Origin: Asbonarchaeum sp964517675 | GTDB taxonomy: Archaea > Nanohalarchaeota > Nanosalinia > Nanosalinales > Nanoanaerosalinaceae | NCBI GenBank assembly: GCA_964517675.1 | Contig: CAZFEL010000002.1 | Span: 124,001-188,000 of the forward strand | Direction of reading: 5' to 3' | DNA length: 64,000 nt | Shown: positions 32,921-42,028 of the stretch, piece by piece | Position numbering within the stretch: the first letter of the stretch is position 1 | How the letters are laid out: each line of letters begins with the position of its first letter | Position numbers and translations under genes: made by a program | The notes under the pieces: model-generated | The model's input: only the letters and a program-made list of their open reading frames with translations | Told to the model about the DNA's origin: nothing | Database searches by the model: none

Positions 32921-35542
32921 TCAGGCGAGCCGGTCGAGGACGGTCTCGAGCTTATCGGCCTCGAGCTCGTCGGCCCGGTCCTCAAACGGGATGTGATCCT
33001 GGACGGTCTCGCGGGCGTCCTTGAGTCGTCCATCGAGGTCATCGGATCCGTCCCAGTCCTGGTACCGTTCCCTGTCGGCTATCCGGGTGTGGAGGGAGAC
33101 GAGAGCATCGTCAAGATCCTCTTTCTGCTGTTCGGTCTCGATCATATCGAGGTCCTTCTGGAGTTCGTCGAGGCTGTCCTCGAACCGGGCCGCCTTCTGG
33201 TCCCAGCTGTAGCCGGTGCTCTCGATGGTCCGGGTGGCGTCCTGGAGTGAGGTGAGCCCTGTCCTGGTGGCAAGGTCCTCGATGTCCGCGGGACCAGGGA
33301 GTGAGGCCCGGATGCCGTCTTGGACCCGGTCCTGGATCTCGTGGGCCTGTTCGAGGTCCTTGTCCCCGAGGACGTGTTCGTTGGCGATGTCGTAGAACTT
33401 CTTGACGTACTCTTCGGCCATCTCCTCGGGGCCGAACCGTTCCTCGATGAGGTCCTCGAAGCGATCGGGGTCGGTTGAGCGGATGCTCTCGAGTTTGTTG
33501 TGCTGGGCGACGGCGTAGTGCTGCCAGTCATCGTCGAACATGTCCGTGGTGACGGCGATCTCCTCGCGGGCCTCGTCTTTCTGATCGATGGGGACGAACG
33601 GGGACGCGAGGGCGAACTCGGCCTCCTCGCGGACCTGGCGGTTGAAGGCATCGAGTTCGTCCTCCGTCCAGACGTGGGGCATGTCGTCCTCGTCGCGGAA
33701 GTAGATGGAGTACAGCGCGATTGCCCGGGTGTTTTCCTCGAAGACGTCGGAGTCTTTCTGGGGGTCCGGGGCGTTCAGCGGTGTCTGGTCCCTGATCTCG
33801 GCTCGGTTCGAAAGGACGGTCTCTTGGATGGTCTCGAGGTCGATGTCCGGTTCCTCCTCGACCGTGAAGGTGCCGTAGTGGAGGCGCTCCTCGCTCTCGT
33901 CCGGTGTGTCGTACATGCTGACCTCGATGCTGTCGTCAGGGTCGATGGGGTCGATGTCGTAGGTGAGCTCGAGGATGGCGTTGTATGTCGAGATGGTGCC
34001 GTCATCAAAACGCAGGGTCCTGGTGAGGTCCATCCTGTCTGTATCGATGCTCCAGCTGTCGGTGATCGTGTCGTAGGGGTCCTCGAGGTCGTGCTCTGCA
34101 CTCGGGAGGGTGTTCTGGACGGTCTGGAGGTGGTCCTCGAGGCCGGTCTCTTCATCCTTGGCGGCGAGGTACTCAAGGAGATCCGTGGTCTGCTCCTGCA
34201 GGGAGGGGTCAGCGGCGAGGAGACCCTGGTGCTGGCCGAGGTCGACCGTCTCGCCGTCCCGCAGCTGGTCGAGATCGTCGGCGAGGTCCTCGTACGTCGA
34301 GGCGAGGCTATGGTTGCGTATCTCATCGATCCGCCGCCCGGGATCGAGCTCGGGTGCGGTGTCCCGGGTCGGGGAGTCGATGTCCTCGAGGATGGTCCTG
34401 ATCGCGCTGTCGTGGTCCTGCTGTCGTGCAGCCTCGAGAACCTCCCGGTGGCGATTGATGTACTTGGGGAGTAGCTCTCTGACGGTCTCCTCGTCGGGGA
34501 TCGGCTGGTCGGCAGTATCGTGGAGGTACCGCATCCAGTCGAGCTCGGTGTGGAACCGCTCGGGGTCGTCGTCTTTGAGATCTTTGAGCCGGTCGAGTTC
34601 GTCTTTGAGGTCCTTGCCCCGGAACCCTGTGTAGCCGTCTGCGAGCTGTCCTTCGACGGCGTTCCGGTAATGATCCCAGAGCTGTTCTCGCTCGCGGTCG
34701 GTGTAGATGAGGTCGTCGCCTGCCTGCTGTTCGTAGTCCATGACCCTGGCGATGTTGTCCTTGAGCTCGTCGGGGAGGTCCTCGGCCGGCTTGAGCTTTC
34801 CGTCCTCGAGCCGACCGATCTCGCGTTCGCCCCAGGCGGTGTTCCAGCCTGCTGAGTCGATGTCGGCGAGGATGGTCTCTGTGGCCTCGATGTCGCCGTC
34901 CTCGTCGATGTACCTGCGGACGCGGATGAGGTGGTTGAGATGGCCGCGTGGTTCGTAGACGCTGATCATGCGCTCGAGTGCGTCGTCCTCCCGGTCGAAG
35001 TTGAGCTTGTCGTAGACGGTGGTTTCGCCGTGGTCGAATTTCTCGAGGCGCTGGCCGCGGGCGAGCATGGCGACTGTGTCCTCGCGGAGGTCCTCGATGT
35101 CCTGGCTGAGCTGGTCCTCGCTTTTCTCGGTGATGCTTTTGTAGTTCTTGGTCAAGCTGTCGGTGACGGGGCTGTCCTTGAGGCGGACCTGGTGGTCGCT
35201 GTAGTCCCTGATGGGGCCGAACCGGCCCTGGTCGAGGTGGTACCGCTTCCCGTCGATCTTGAGGTCGATGAAGGCATGGGAGGTCTGTCCTTCTTCGATC
35301 TCGAAGAACCGTGGATCGAGGCCGAGTTCCTCGGCGAGGGTGTAGGCGTGGATGGCGTGTTCGTAGCAGTTCCGCTCCTCCTTGCTCTCGTGGAGGTGCC
35401 GGACGTTGAGGCCGCGTTCGAGTGCACCGGCGAGGCCGTAGTCCATCTCTTCGAGGTGCTCGTAGATGCGTCTGCCGGGATCGTCGTCCCAGTCAGCTGC
35501 TAGCTCGGCGGCGGCCGTGTAGCTGTTGTCCGGGAGGGACAT
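32921..35542 (-). CDS. large protein with N-terminal transglutaminase-like domain
   Basis: 873 residues. Residues about 45-125 carry the papain-fold triad arrangement: RNCYEHAIHAY (Cys), SHAFIDLKIDG (His) and YHLDQG (Asp). The remaining ~700 residues are acidic and mostly helical with no motif I recognise. No signal peptide, so a cytosolic cysteine protease, peptidase or transglutaminase is inferred. The upstream gene at 35549 is 6 bp away and likely in the same operon. Confidence 0.6.
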   Translation of the reverse strand: MSLPDNSYTAAAELAADWDDDPGRRIYEHLEEMDYGLAGALERGLNVRHLHESKEERNCYEHAIHAYTLAEELGLDPRFFEIEEGQTSHAFIDLKIDGKRYHLDQGRFGPIRDYSDHQVRLKDSPVTDSLTKNYKSITEKSEDQLSQDIEDLREDTVAMLARGQRLEKFDHGETTVYDKLNFDREDDALERMISVYEPRGHLNHLIRVRRYIDEDGDIEATETILADIDSAGWNTAWGEREIGRLEDGKLKPAEDLPDELKDNIARVMDYEQQAGDDLIYTDREREQLWDHYRNAVEGQLADGYTGFRGKDLKDELDRLKDLKDDDPERFHTELDWMRYLHDTADQPIPDEETVRELLPKYINRHREVLEAARQQDHDSAIRTILEDIDSPTRDTAPELDPGRRIDEIRNHSLASTYEDLADDLDQLRDGETVDLGQHQGLLAADPSLQEQTTDLLEYLAAKDEETGLEDHLQTVQNTLPSAEHDLEDPYDTITDSWSIDTDRMDLTRTLRFDDGTISTYNAILELTYDIDPIDPDDSIEVSMYDTPDESEERLHYGTFTVEEEPDIDLETIQETVLSNRAEIRDQTPLNAPDPQKDSDVFEENTRAIALYSIYFRDEDDMPHVWTEDELDAFNRQVREEAEFALASPFVPIDQKDEAREEIAVTTDMFDDDWQHYAVAQHNKLESIRSTDPDRFEDLIEERFGPEEMAEEYVKKFYDIANEHVLGDKDLEQAHEIQDRVQDGIRASLPGPADIEDLATRTGLTSLQDATRTIESTGYSWDQKAARFEDSLDELQKDLDMIETEQQKEDLDDALVSLHTRIADRERYQDWDGSDDLDGRLKDARETVQDHIPFEDRADELEADKLETVLDRLA

Positions 35543-35548
35543 CGGACC

Positions 35549-35911
35549 TTAGCTGAGGTGATCGAGGTCGGTGAGTGAACTGCTGTCGTTGCTGGGCTCG
35601 TCGTAGGCTGGTCCGCTGCCGGAGGTCTTCCTGTCGCGGGTCTGGTCTTCGGGCTGGTATTCGATGCCGGCGAGGACATGTTCGCCGTCGAGCTCGGCGT
35701 CGAGATCTGCCTCGCTTGGGTCGAGTGTGCCGTAGCTGTGCTGTGCTTCGACGGTATCCTCGTCGACGTAGTCTGGTGAGCGCTCGAGTGCGTCTTCGTA
35801 TGCCTCGTTCAGGTCCGCACCGATGCCCATCTGGAGTTCGAGGTCATCGTCGTTTCCAAAGATGTTTCCGAGTCCGTCTGTTAGCCGGTCGAAGAGTCCG
35901 TCGTCTGCCAT
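35549..35911 (-). CDS. acidic protein of unknown function
   Basis: 120 residues from ATG 35911, preceded by GTGATACCT, the ribosome-site type seen before ribosomal genes in this window. Extremely Asp/Glu-rich and probably disordered. Operon partner of the large transglutaminase-like gene. Confidence 0.6.
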   Translation of the reverse strand: MADDGLFDRLTDGLGNIFGNDDDLELQMGIGADLNEAYEDALERSPDYVDEDTVEAQHSYGTLDPSEADLDAELDGEHVLAGIEYQPEDQTRDRKTSGSGPAYDEPSNDSSSLTDLDHLS

Positions 35912-36093
35912 AGGTATCACGCATGAGGATGCGGCGGTGATTTTTTAATACGTGCCGGTGATAACGGCTGACGGGTTGCCGATTATTAAGACACGATGCC
36001 CAACACGTCGATGATGGAGGTTCTTGGAGGCCCGATGCTCAGAGCCCTGCTTGTCTTTGTCCCGGGTAAACGGTCATGAGAACAGAGATGAGA

Positions 36094-36246
36094 TGCCCCG
36101 ACCGGGATTTGAACCCGGGTCTTCGGCTATCTTTACCGCGTGGATTTCAGATCATCGTCCACTGACCCGCCACGGGTCAGGGACTCAGTTCTTCCGAATG
36201 CGTGTTCGAAAGGCCGAGATGATTGGCCGGACTACACTATCGGGGC
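36094..36246 (-). tRNA. tRNA-Glu(TTC), intron-containing
   Basis: Acceptor GCCCCGA/TCGGGGC, T-arm CCGGG-TTCAAAT-CCCGG, anticodon stem TCGGC/GCCGA with loop CTTTCG then A, anticodon TTC. Intron of about 77 nt at 37/38, containing a perfect hairpin (36172-36190, CTGACCC stem). Confidence 0.9.
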
Positions 36247-36271
36247 ACAGTACCGTACGCCTACGTGTGGC

Positions 36272-36336
36272 ACCTACATTTAAATTGGTTGAGCCGGCCG
36301 GGGAGGTTTTTATCCTGCCGGGGCCCAGTCACGTCC
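36272..36336 (+). promoter_or_regulatory. promoter of the D-amino-acid oxidase gene
   Basis: GGTTTTTATCC at 36306-36316 lies about 25 bp before ATG 36337; a second TATA-like ACATTTAAATT is at about 36273. Confidence 0.5.
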
Positions 36337-37455
36337 ATGACAGACGTCACCGTCCTCGGCGGCGGGGTCAACGGCATCACCACGGCCCTGACCCTGCGGC
36401 TGCTGGGCTATGAGACAGAGCTTGTCACCGCGGAACGCGCGGACCGGGTCGAGGAGCCAGGACCGGAGCTTGCCTCCTGCTGGGGTGCCGGTGCCATCCA
36501 TCCCCATGCCGTCGGGATGGAGGACCTGGATGCGGTCTTTGCTGACTCCCTGGATGCCTTCGAGGTCTGCCGGCAGGCCTCGGTGATGGGTGTCCGCCGC
36601 CAGCAGCATCTGTGGCTGTCCGATACCGGTGACCTGCCGCCGGACGAGGACGTGATCGAGCCCGCGACCGTCGAGGACCCGCCTGCGGGCAGGAAAGCGA
36701 AGCGCTCGGAGCTTTTCATGGCGGAGATGCAGGCCTACCTGCCGCGGCTGTACCATCTGTTCAAGGCCGGTGGCGGGGAGGTCGAGGAGCGATGCGTGGA
36801 CGAGGACGAGATCGGGGACCTGGACGGGGAGGTGGTGATCAACTGCACCGGCTACTGGAGCAGGCAGCTGTTCGATGACGAGGAGCTGTACGCGGTCAAG
36901 GGGCACCTGGTCCGGGTCGATGATGCGGACCTGCCCCGGCTGGATGAGGAGATCACATCGTATGTCTACGAGCGAGAGGTTGGTCCGGGTCTGTACTCGT
37001 TCCCGCGGATGGATGCGGTCTTCCTCGGTGGCACCCACCTGGAGGGCCGGCCGGAGCCTGGTGGGGACTGGGAGGGGGAGACCGTCGACGGCGATATGGT
37101 CGATGTCGGCGGGACCGAGGTCCCCGAACACATCCTCGCGGCCAACAGGCCGATCCTCGCGGATCTGGGGGTGGACTTGGACGGGCACACGATGCATGGC
37201 AGTGTTGGCTATCGGCCGATGCGGGATGAGGTCCGCTTGGAGCGTGAGGACATCGACGGGATGCCGGTGGTGCACAACTACGGCCATGGCGGTGCGGGTA
37301 TCACGCTGTCGTGGGGATCGGCGTTCCGTGCGGCCGCGCGTGCTGTTGAGGATATCGAGCCGTCGGGCAGGGCGCCACACTGCTGGGGCGGCGATGCCGT
37401 CGGCAACCATCTCCGCCGGCTCGCCGGGCGGAAGGTGGACGATCTGTCGGGCTGA
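36337..37455 (+). CDS. D-amino-acid oxidase family flavoprotein
   Basis: 372 residues from ATG 36337. FAD motif LGGGVNGITTA and the DAAO signature VVHNYGHGGAGITLSWG near the C-terminus, with GYRPMR before it. The family deaminates D-amino acids to keto acids with release of H2O2 and ammonia. Similar enzymes oxidise glycine or other amines, so the substrate is open. Confidence 0.88.
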   Translation: MTDVTVLGGGVNGITTALTLRLLGYETELVTAERADRVEEPGPELASCWGAGAIHPHAVGMEDLDAVFADSLDAFEVCRQASVMGVRRQQHLWLSDTGDLPPDEDVIEPATVEDPPAGRKAKRSELFMAEMQAYLPRLYHLFKAGGGEVEERCVDEDEIGDLDGEVVINCTGYWSRQLFDDEELYAVKGHLVRVDDADLPRLDEEITSYVYEREVGPGLYSFPRMDAVFLGGTHLEGRPEPGGDWEGETVDGDMVDVGGTEVPEHILAANRPILADLGVDLDGHTMHGSVGYRPMRDEVRLEREDIDGMPVVHNYGHGGAGITLSWGSAFRAAARAVEDIEPSGRAPHCWGGDAVGNHLRRLAGRKVDDLSG

Positions 37456-37539
37456 GACAGGAACCCGTTTAAAAGTTGCCGTCCAATCGCCGCCTGGTAC
37501 CGGGTCGCCCCGATCACGTGTCCGGTACTGTCACACGTT

Positions 37540-37598
37540 GGCAGGGTGGTGTACTGGCCGAACATCGTTCGGTCATCACCACCGTGATGTCAACGAAT
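37540..37598 (+). repeat. 5' tRNA copy and two hairpins upstream of the tRNA-Pro-like gene
   Basis: GGCAGGGTGGTGTACTGG (37540-37557) copies the first bases of the downstream tRNA with two changes; its first seven bases pair perfectly with the tRNA's 3' acceptor strand. Then hairpins 37558-37572 (CCGAAC/GTTCGG) and 37574-37589 (CATCAC/GTGATG). Confidence 0.7.
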
Positions 37599-37671
37599 GG
37601 CGGGGTGGTGTAGTGGACTATCATCGTACCCCGGGGCGGTACGGACGGGGGTTCAAATCCTCCCCCTGCCA
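37599..37671 (+). tRNA. tRNA, reads as Pro(GGG), atypical anticodon loop
   Basis: Acceptor GGCGGGG/CCCTGCC (one G-U), T-arm GGGGG-TTCAAAT-CCTCC, anticodon stem GTACC/GGTAC with loop CCGGGGC. Positions 34-36 give GGG, but position 33 is C, not U. It could be a working but odd tRNA-Pro or a decaying copy. A T-rich run follows. Confidence 0.65.
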
Positions 37672-37809
37672 TTTATTTACCCTATATTTCTTCTCCCTGC
37701 TGTTTTTATTCTTTAGATTTTAATCATCGGCTTGTCTGCCCGTCTTTATGGGTCCATTGGCCTCACCCCATGATTTAAGCGATAGCAGATTCAATGCAGG
37801 GTTCAAAAG
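37672..37809 (+). promoter_or_regulatory. T-rich terminator and AT-rich promoter region
   Basis: T-runs after the tRNA (37672-37712, including TGCTGTTTTTATTC) can end its transcript; TTTAGATTTTAATC at about 37713-37726 is a possible TATA region for the AT-rich cassette. Base composition drops sharply here. Confidence 0.4.
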
Positions 37810-38595
37810 GTGGTTTCCTTGGAAAAGCGAACTTTGATGGAATTAGAGGGGGAAGAAAAGTCGCAGAAGCAGTTCTTCGATATATTTCAGAAAATCTTAA
37901 AGGAGGATAAACTAGGTGAGAAGATTGTCTTGCATTTTGGACAAGATGAGATGGAGATAAGAGGCAGAATAGGCGCAAATCACGGATTTAAGGCCTTTTT
38001 CCCTTCAGAATTATTCAAAGACTTCTTCGAGGGTGAAATTGTCTTACAAACAGATAGAGAAAAATTCAAGGAAATTATTGATGGAATACTTACGATTCAT
38101 GAACTAGATAATACTCTAAAATTCTCTACAGATGGTAGTCGAATTTTTGTTGATTATGAAGCTGAATCAGTAATTAGGACAGAAGATGTCTCTGAAACGA
38201 AATCGTTTAAGATGGCGGGTGTTATGACGCCAAATAATTTCTCTGAAATACCGCTATCGGAATTCAATAAGAAGTTGACGAGCCTCAAAATTCAGGCTAA
38301 GGAGGAGGAAGTAGAGATCGTCCTCTCGGCAGACTCTATAGGTTTTAATTTTGGTGGGGGAGGAGCTATGGTCTCTGGATCAATATCAGATATACCTTGT
38401 CAAAGCGACCTTGATAAGACAATTAGGGTCACATTTGATTACAGTGTAGTGTCTCCCATGCATAAGTTTGTATCAATTGAAGAACATTTAGAGGATGTCA
38501 GAATTGAGGCGGCGGGGAATAAGGAGGCAATAAGGTTCGTAGCAAACTATGAAGGAGGTATCGATGTTGAAATTGTCTTTGCTCCGAGAGCGTAG
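37810..38595 (+). CDS. PCNA-like sliding-clamp homologue (divergent)
   Basis: 261 residues from GTG 37810 (ATG 37837 is a shorter choice). Layout follows PCNA: FFPSELFKDF like the clamp's loop after the first beta-alpha unit, a central region near residue 140 like the linker, and a C-terminus HLEDVRIEAAG ... IRFVANYEGGIDVEIVFAPRA matching the clamp's closing strand and LAPR ending. AT-rich, unlike the chromosome, so probably acquired. Whether it forms a ring or acts as a decoy or partner is unknown. Confidence 0.55.
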   Translation: MVSLEKRTLMELEGEEKSQKQFFDIFQKILKEDKLGEKIVLHFGQDEMEIRGRIGANHGFKAFFPSELFKDFFEGEIVLQTDREKFKEIIDGILTIHELDNTLKFSTDGSRIFVDYEAESVIRTEDVSETKSFKMAGVMTPNNFSEIPLSEFNKKLTSLKIQAKEEEVEIVLSADSIGFNFGGGGAMVSGSISDIPCQSDLDKTIRVTFDYSVVSPMHKFVSIEEHLEDVRIEAAGNKEAIRFVANYEGGIDVEIVFAPRA

Positions 38596-38603
38596 AGACG
38601 ACA

Positions 38604-39653
38604 ATGGATGTACAGAATGAGGATCCTGTGGATGTTTTTGAAGAAAAACTCAATGAACTTGACGAATCTTACAAACGCGGAGATATCCCTTACCGCTTCA
38701 ACGAACAGTTTAACCTCGTAAAACAAACAACTGAACGTGCTATTAATTTAGGTCGCGATATCGAATATGACGATTTAGATGGTATCCTTAGAGAAAAAAT
38801 TGAGCGCTGGTTTAGTTTTGTAGAGTACCTTCTTGATGCTCTAAATCAGAAAGCAGATTCAGACTTCAGTAAGTATGAGGAAGCGATACAAGCCTTAGGC
38901 CAGCAATTCTTCCGGAGGGCATATATGCCAGGCGTTTCAGAACCTCTGGCCTTGGTCTCAGATGACATTGCTGGTAGGAATGGAAGAAACATCCCAATAA
39001 TGAATATTGAATCTGTGGAGAATGATATTGACGAAGATGATGTAAAGAAAAATAATTCCGCTCCGGTTATTTGCCTCTCAGAGGAATGGCGTGAAAATCC
39101 GGAGTTATGGCCGCTTTTTTGCCATGAGTTTGCACATGTTGTGAGTGACTCAAAAGATATCCTTGCTGAACCTACCGCACACAATTCGCATCGTGAGGAA
39201 TTCTTCGCCGATTTAACAGCGGCTTATATCCTTGGTCCGTCATTCCTCAAGAGCATGATAGTGGCCTTTGAGGAATACGATGACATCAATACGAGACAAG
39301 GTCTTGATCATCCGCAACCCAGTTCTCGTATTACAGCCGTCAGGAACTTGATTGACCAGGAGGCTGAACCACAAGTCGAAGAAATTACCACGGAAATTTG
39401 GTGGGAGTGGTATTCTAATGAAGCAGAACCGATTATAGATGAAGAACCTCCATGGCGGGGGGCTAAGGACAATTTAGAGAATGTCAAAGAAGACGGTGCT
39501 CAAGATTTCAACAGTATCTGGTCGAAAGTCATAGACGGAAATGCTGGAACCTCCCCCATAGAGATTATGGCAGAGGCCACGTACAATGATGAGTGGCCGG
39601 AACTAGACGAAATTCAAACAGAAATTAAGGAATGGTTCAGGGATGTTAGATAA
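38604..39653 (+). CDS. HExxH zinc metalloprotease-like protein
   Basis: 349 residues. FCHEFAHVVSD (residues about 173-183) supplies HExxH and HREEFFADLTAAYILGP about 25 residues later the third ligand Glu: a gluzincin-like core. N-terminal ~90 residues are helical; the rest is unassigned. No signal peptide or membrane helix, so cytosolic. 8 bp after the clamp-like gene and 2 bp before the next: one operon. Confidence 0.7.
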   Translation: MDVQNEDPVDVFEEKLNELDESYKRGDIPYRFNEQFNLVKQTTERAINLGRDIEYDDLDGILREKIERWFSFVEYLLDALNQKADSDFSKYEEAIQALGQQFFRRAYMPGVSEPLALVSDDIAGRNGRNIPIMNIESVENDIDEDDVKKNNSAPVICLSEEWRENPELWPLFCHEFAHVVSDSKDILAEPTAHNSHREEFFADLTAAYILGPSFLKSMIVAFEEYDDINTRQGLDHPQPSSRITAVRNLIDQEAEPQVEEITTEIWWEWYSNEAEPIIDEEPPWRGAKDNLENVKEDGAQDFNSIWSKVIDGNAGTSPIEIMAEATYNDEWPELDEIQTEIKEWFRDVR

Positions 39654-39655
39654 GT

Positions 39656-40681
39656 ATGGTTACCCTAGAAACACCGACCACCAATGAGTGGTTCAGAGCC
39701 AAGATACGACTTAGGAGGTTAGAGAGGATAATCGATGCAGTTAACCGGGGTTACTTTTCAAATCTTAAACTATCGGAGGAAATGAAGGAGGAGATTGATG
39801 CAGCTATAGAGGATCTTGAAAAAGCAAGAGAAAATGGTGTTGTTTCTGAAGATGTAAATGATGTTATTGAGTATCTGAATGCGGTTAAATCAAGAAAACA
39901 AGTGTCTGAGAGTGCAGTAGAAAAAATTAAGCAGACATACTCCGAGGTTGTTGAAGAACGTGAGGGCGCGGTCAAGGAATTTTTCTCTGCATTTGAAGGT
40001 TCTGGGCTGCCCAGTACTACCAATGCAGAAAGTTTCACTTCGAGATTGAATAAAAACAGCGATAAATCTCCGCGTGAAGTTTTGGAAGAACTCGTCGTCA
40101 AAGAAGACCAGGGGCTCTATATTAAAGAACTCTTTACACGTCTATGGATGCGGAGGGGCTCTGGATTTAGTTATCACAATATAGTCAACCATATTCACAA
40201 TTTAGCTGATGAGAATATAGTAGATACGGAAAAGACGCTGGGCAAGTTGCGTGTCTATCCTTTGCTCAATAATGAAGATATAAAGAGAATGAGAGAGGGG
40301 AAAGAGCAGATTTTTCGCGGGGAGATTGATGCAAACATCACAGATTACTTCAGAACGTCCAGATCCCCTACAATAAATGTTCATCGTTTCAATAACCATA
40401 GAGAAGACAGTGTTTCAGATACAATTTATGTCGTTGCTAGAGAAGGATTAACTGTGAGCGGGGAGGTAACATCTATAGGGATGTATTTCCCCAACAACCT
40501 TAGTGTGGCTCTGAGAGATCGATATGATTATCGGTTGAAACCAAAGCATGAGGAATTGGTGGATGAAGATGCTCAGATTGCTTATCTCGTGAAAAAAGGA
40601 AGTAATCAGGTATATGTTAACAGAAGTAGGGATCGGACCGAATCTCTAGGAAAAGTTGATGATTCAGAGTTACACGCTTAA
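39656..40681 (+). CDS. unknown protein, third gene of the AT-rich cassette
   Basis: 341 residues. N-terminal half helical and charged (coiled-coil-like, residues about 15-115), a middle winged-helix-like stretch (YIKELFTRLWMRRGSGFSY), and a beta-rich C-terminus (SGEVTSIGMYFPNNLSVALRD). No family recognised. Starts 2 bp after the protease gene. Confidence 0.65.
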   Translation: MVTLETPTTNEWFRAKIRLRRLERIIDAVNRGYFSNLKLSEEMKEEIDAAIEDLEKARENGVVSEDVNDVIEYLNAVKSRKQVSESAVEKIKQTYSEVVEEREGAVKEFFSAFEGSGLPSTTNAESFTSRLNKNSDKSPREVLEELVVKEDQGLYIKELFTRLWMRRGSGFSYHNIVNHIHNLADENIVDTEKTLGKLRVYPLLNNEDIKRMREGKEQIFRGEIDANITDYFRTSRSPTINVHRFNNHREDSVSDTIYVVAREGLTVSGEVTSIGMYFPNNLSVALRDRYDYRLKPKHEELVDEDAQIAYLVKKGSNQVYVNRSRDRTESLGKVDDSELHA

Positions 40682-40707
40682 TTTCGTTGGTGAAGAGGGT
40701 GTCAGTG

Positions 40708-40992
40708 ATGACCGAACGATACCTGCTTCTCGGTGAGACCGACGACATGGGCGCTGAGCGGGAGCTTGTCGCCGACACCGACCGGGAACTGGTCCGGATG
40801 GAGCTTGTCCACAGCGGCCAGGCGCATCCGTCCGCCCTCAGCTACCGGTATGACATCGAGGAGGACGACGCCAGGCACATCCTCGAGGATCTTACCGAGG
40901 AGGGTGTCTGTGCGCCCTGGAGTGAGTACGAGGAGGCCAAGACGGAGTACGACCGCGCGGATGACCCGGTTACCTTCGATGCGTTCGAGTAG
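40708..40992 (+). CDS. small winged-helix-like protein
   Basis: 94 residues from ATG 40708. Helix-turn-helix look in HPSALSYRYDIEEDDARHILEDLTEEGV. Returns to GC-rich composition, so it marks the right edge of the AT-rich cassette. Confidence 0.6.
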   Translation: MTERYLLLGETDDMGAERELVADTDRELVRMELVHSGQAHPSALSYRYDIEEDDARHILEDLTEEGVCAPWSEYEEAKTEYDRADDPVTFDAFE

Positions 40993-41027
40993 TTGATTTC
41001 TTATACCCGTGTCCCGCTGTCTGTCCC

Positions 41028-41423
41028 ATGCAGGCACGTCATATCGACCACGTGAACATCAAGGTCCCTGAGGACGGTCTCGAGGACGCGGTCGCGTTTT
41101 ACCGGGATGTCTTCGGGTTCGAGCCGGAGAAACTGGATGCCTACCGCGCCGGTGAGCGGACATCGTTCGCGTTCAGGCTTGGCGAAACCGCCCTGCTCCA
41201 TGTGCGGCCGGTCGAGGACTTCGTACCGCCGTCAGGGGACAACTATGATCATTTCTGTCTGGTCCTGGAGGCGGGTATAGAGGAGATACGCGAGCTCATG
41301 GAGGAGCATGACATCGAGATCCGTCGTGAGAGCAACCCGTTCGGTGCGACGGGTCGCGCCCCTGCGGTCTACATCGCGGACCCGTTCGGCTATGTGATCG
41401 AGGTCAAGGCTCAGGTCAGATAG
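41028..41423 (+). CDS. VOC-superfamily (glyoxalase/dioxygenase) protein
   Basis: 131 residues; a TATA-like TTCTTATACC about 25 bp upstream gives a leaderless start. Paired beta-alpha-beta units: HIDHVNIKV ... AVAFYRDVFGFEP and YDHFCLVLE ... VYIADPFGYVIEVK, with His and Glu placed as metal ligands. Substrate unknown. Confidence 0.85.
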   Translation: MQARHIDHVNIKVPEDGLEDAVAFYRDVFGFEPEKLDAYRAGERTSFAFRLGETALLHVRPVEDFVPPSGDNYDHFCLVLEAGIEEIRELMEEHDIEIRRESNPFGATGRAPAVYIADPFGYVIEVKAQVR

Positions 41424-42022
41424 CGCCATCCGCCGTCCTGTGCTTCCTGGGTGGAGGTGAGGAAGTCAGCGCGGAATTGCTGGACGAGCGTATCTGTGAA
41501 CAGTTCTGCGAGTTCGTGTTCGATGCCGTGGAGGATCCGTCTGTGATATATGGCGTTCTTCCGCGGGACCGACCCTGGTGCGGGCGGTCTGTCGCTGTCT
41601 GGCAGGTAGACGGTGACCCTGTGCGGTATCTGGTGTTCGTCCAGTCCACGGACGGGGTACGGTTCGAAGTTCTCGCGTGTGAGTGTTGTCTGGCGGTAGC
41701 CGTCCTCGTATGCGGCGATGGCCTGATGTTCGTCGTCGGTCAGGCCGGTGTAGATGATGCCGTTGACTGTGTCCTCGCCGGGGTACAGTTCGAGCATGGT
41801 GCCGCCGCGACGTGTCCGGTAGCTGTAGAACCGCTCGAAGCCCTCGATCTGGACCGGGATGGCTGTGATGCGGTCGTTGATGTCGTCCCACCGGTCGCTG
41901 ACGTCGGGATGGATGGAAAAGTCGGTGTCTGTGCTGTAGGCGGCCTGTGTCCAGGTCGGTTCTTTGCGCTCTGCGATGCTGGATGGCCTGATGAGGCTCC
42001 CGTACCCGAGGACGGCGTTCAT
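41411..42022 (-). CDS. gamma-glutamylcyclotransferase-like (AIG2/ChaC fold) protein
   Basis: 203 residues. GYGSLI at the N-terminus and the catalytic-type Glu in AAYEDGYRQ. The fold acts on gamma-glutamyl amines or glutathione-like thiols. Start is 7 bp after rpoN's stop, so it is the last gene of the ribosomal operon. Overlaps the convergent VOC gene by 13 bp. Confidence 0.78.
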   Translation of the reverse strand: MNAVLGYGSLIRPSSIAERKEPTWTQAAYSTDTDFSIHPDVSDRWDDINDRITAIPVQIEGFERFYSYRTRRGGTMLELYPGEDTVNGIIYTGLTDDEHQAIAAYEDGYRQTTLTRENFEPYPVRGLDEHQIPHRVTVYLPDSDRPPAPGSVPRKNAIYHRRILHGIEHELAELFTDTLVQQFRADFLTSTQEAQDGGWRYLT

Positions 42023-42028
42023 TGCTCG

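Noticed and set aside
33500..34474. Long plus-strand frames opposite the transglutaminase-like gene
   Set aside because: Antisense shadows produced by GC-rich, Asp/Glu-rich codons; no motif or start signal.
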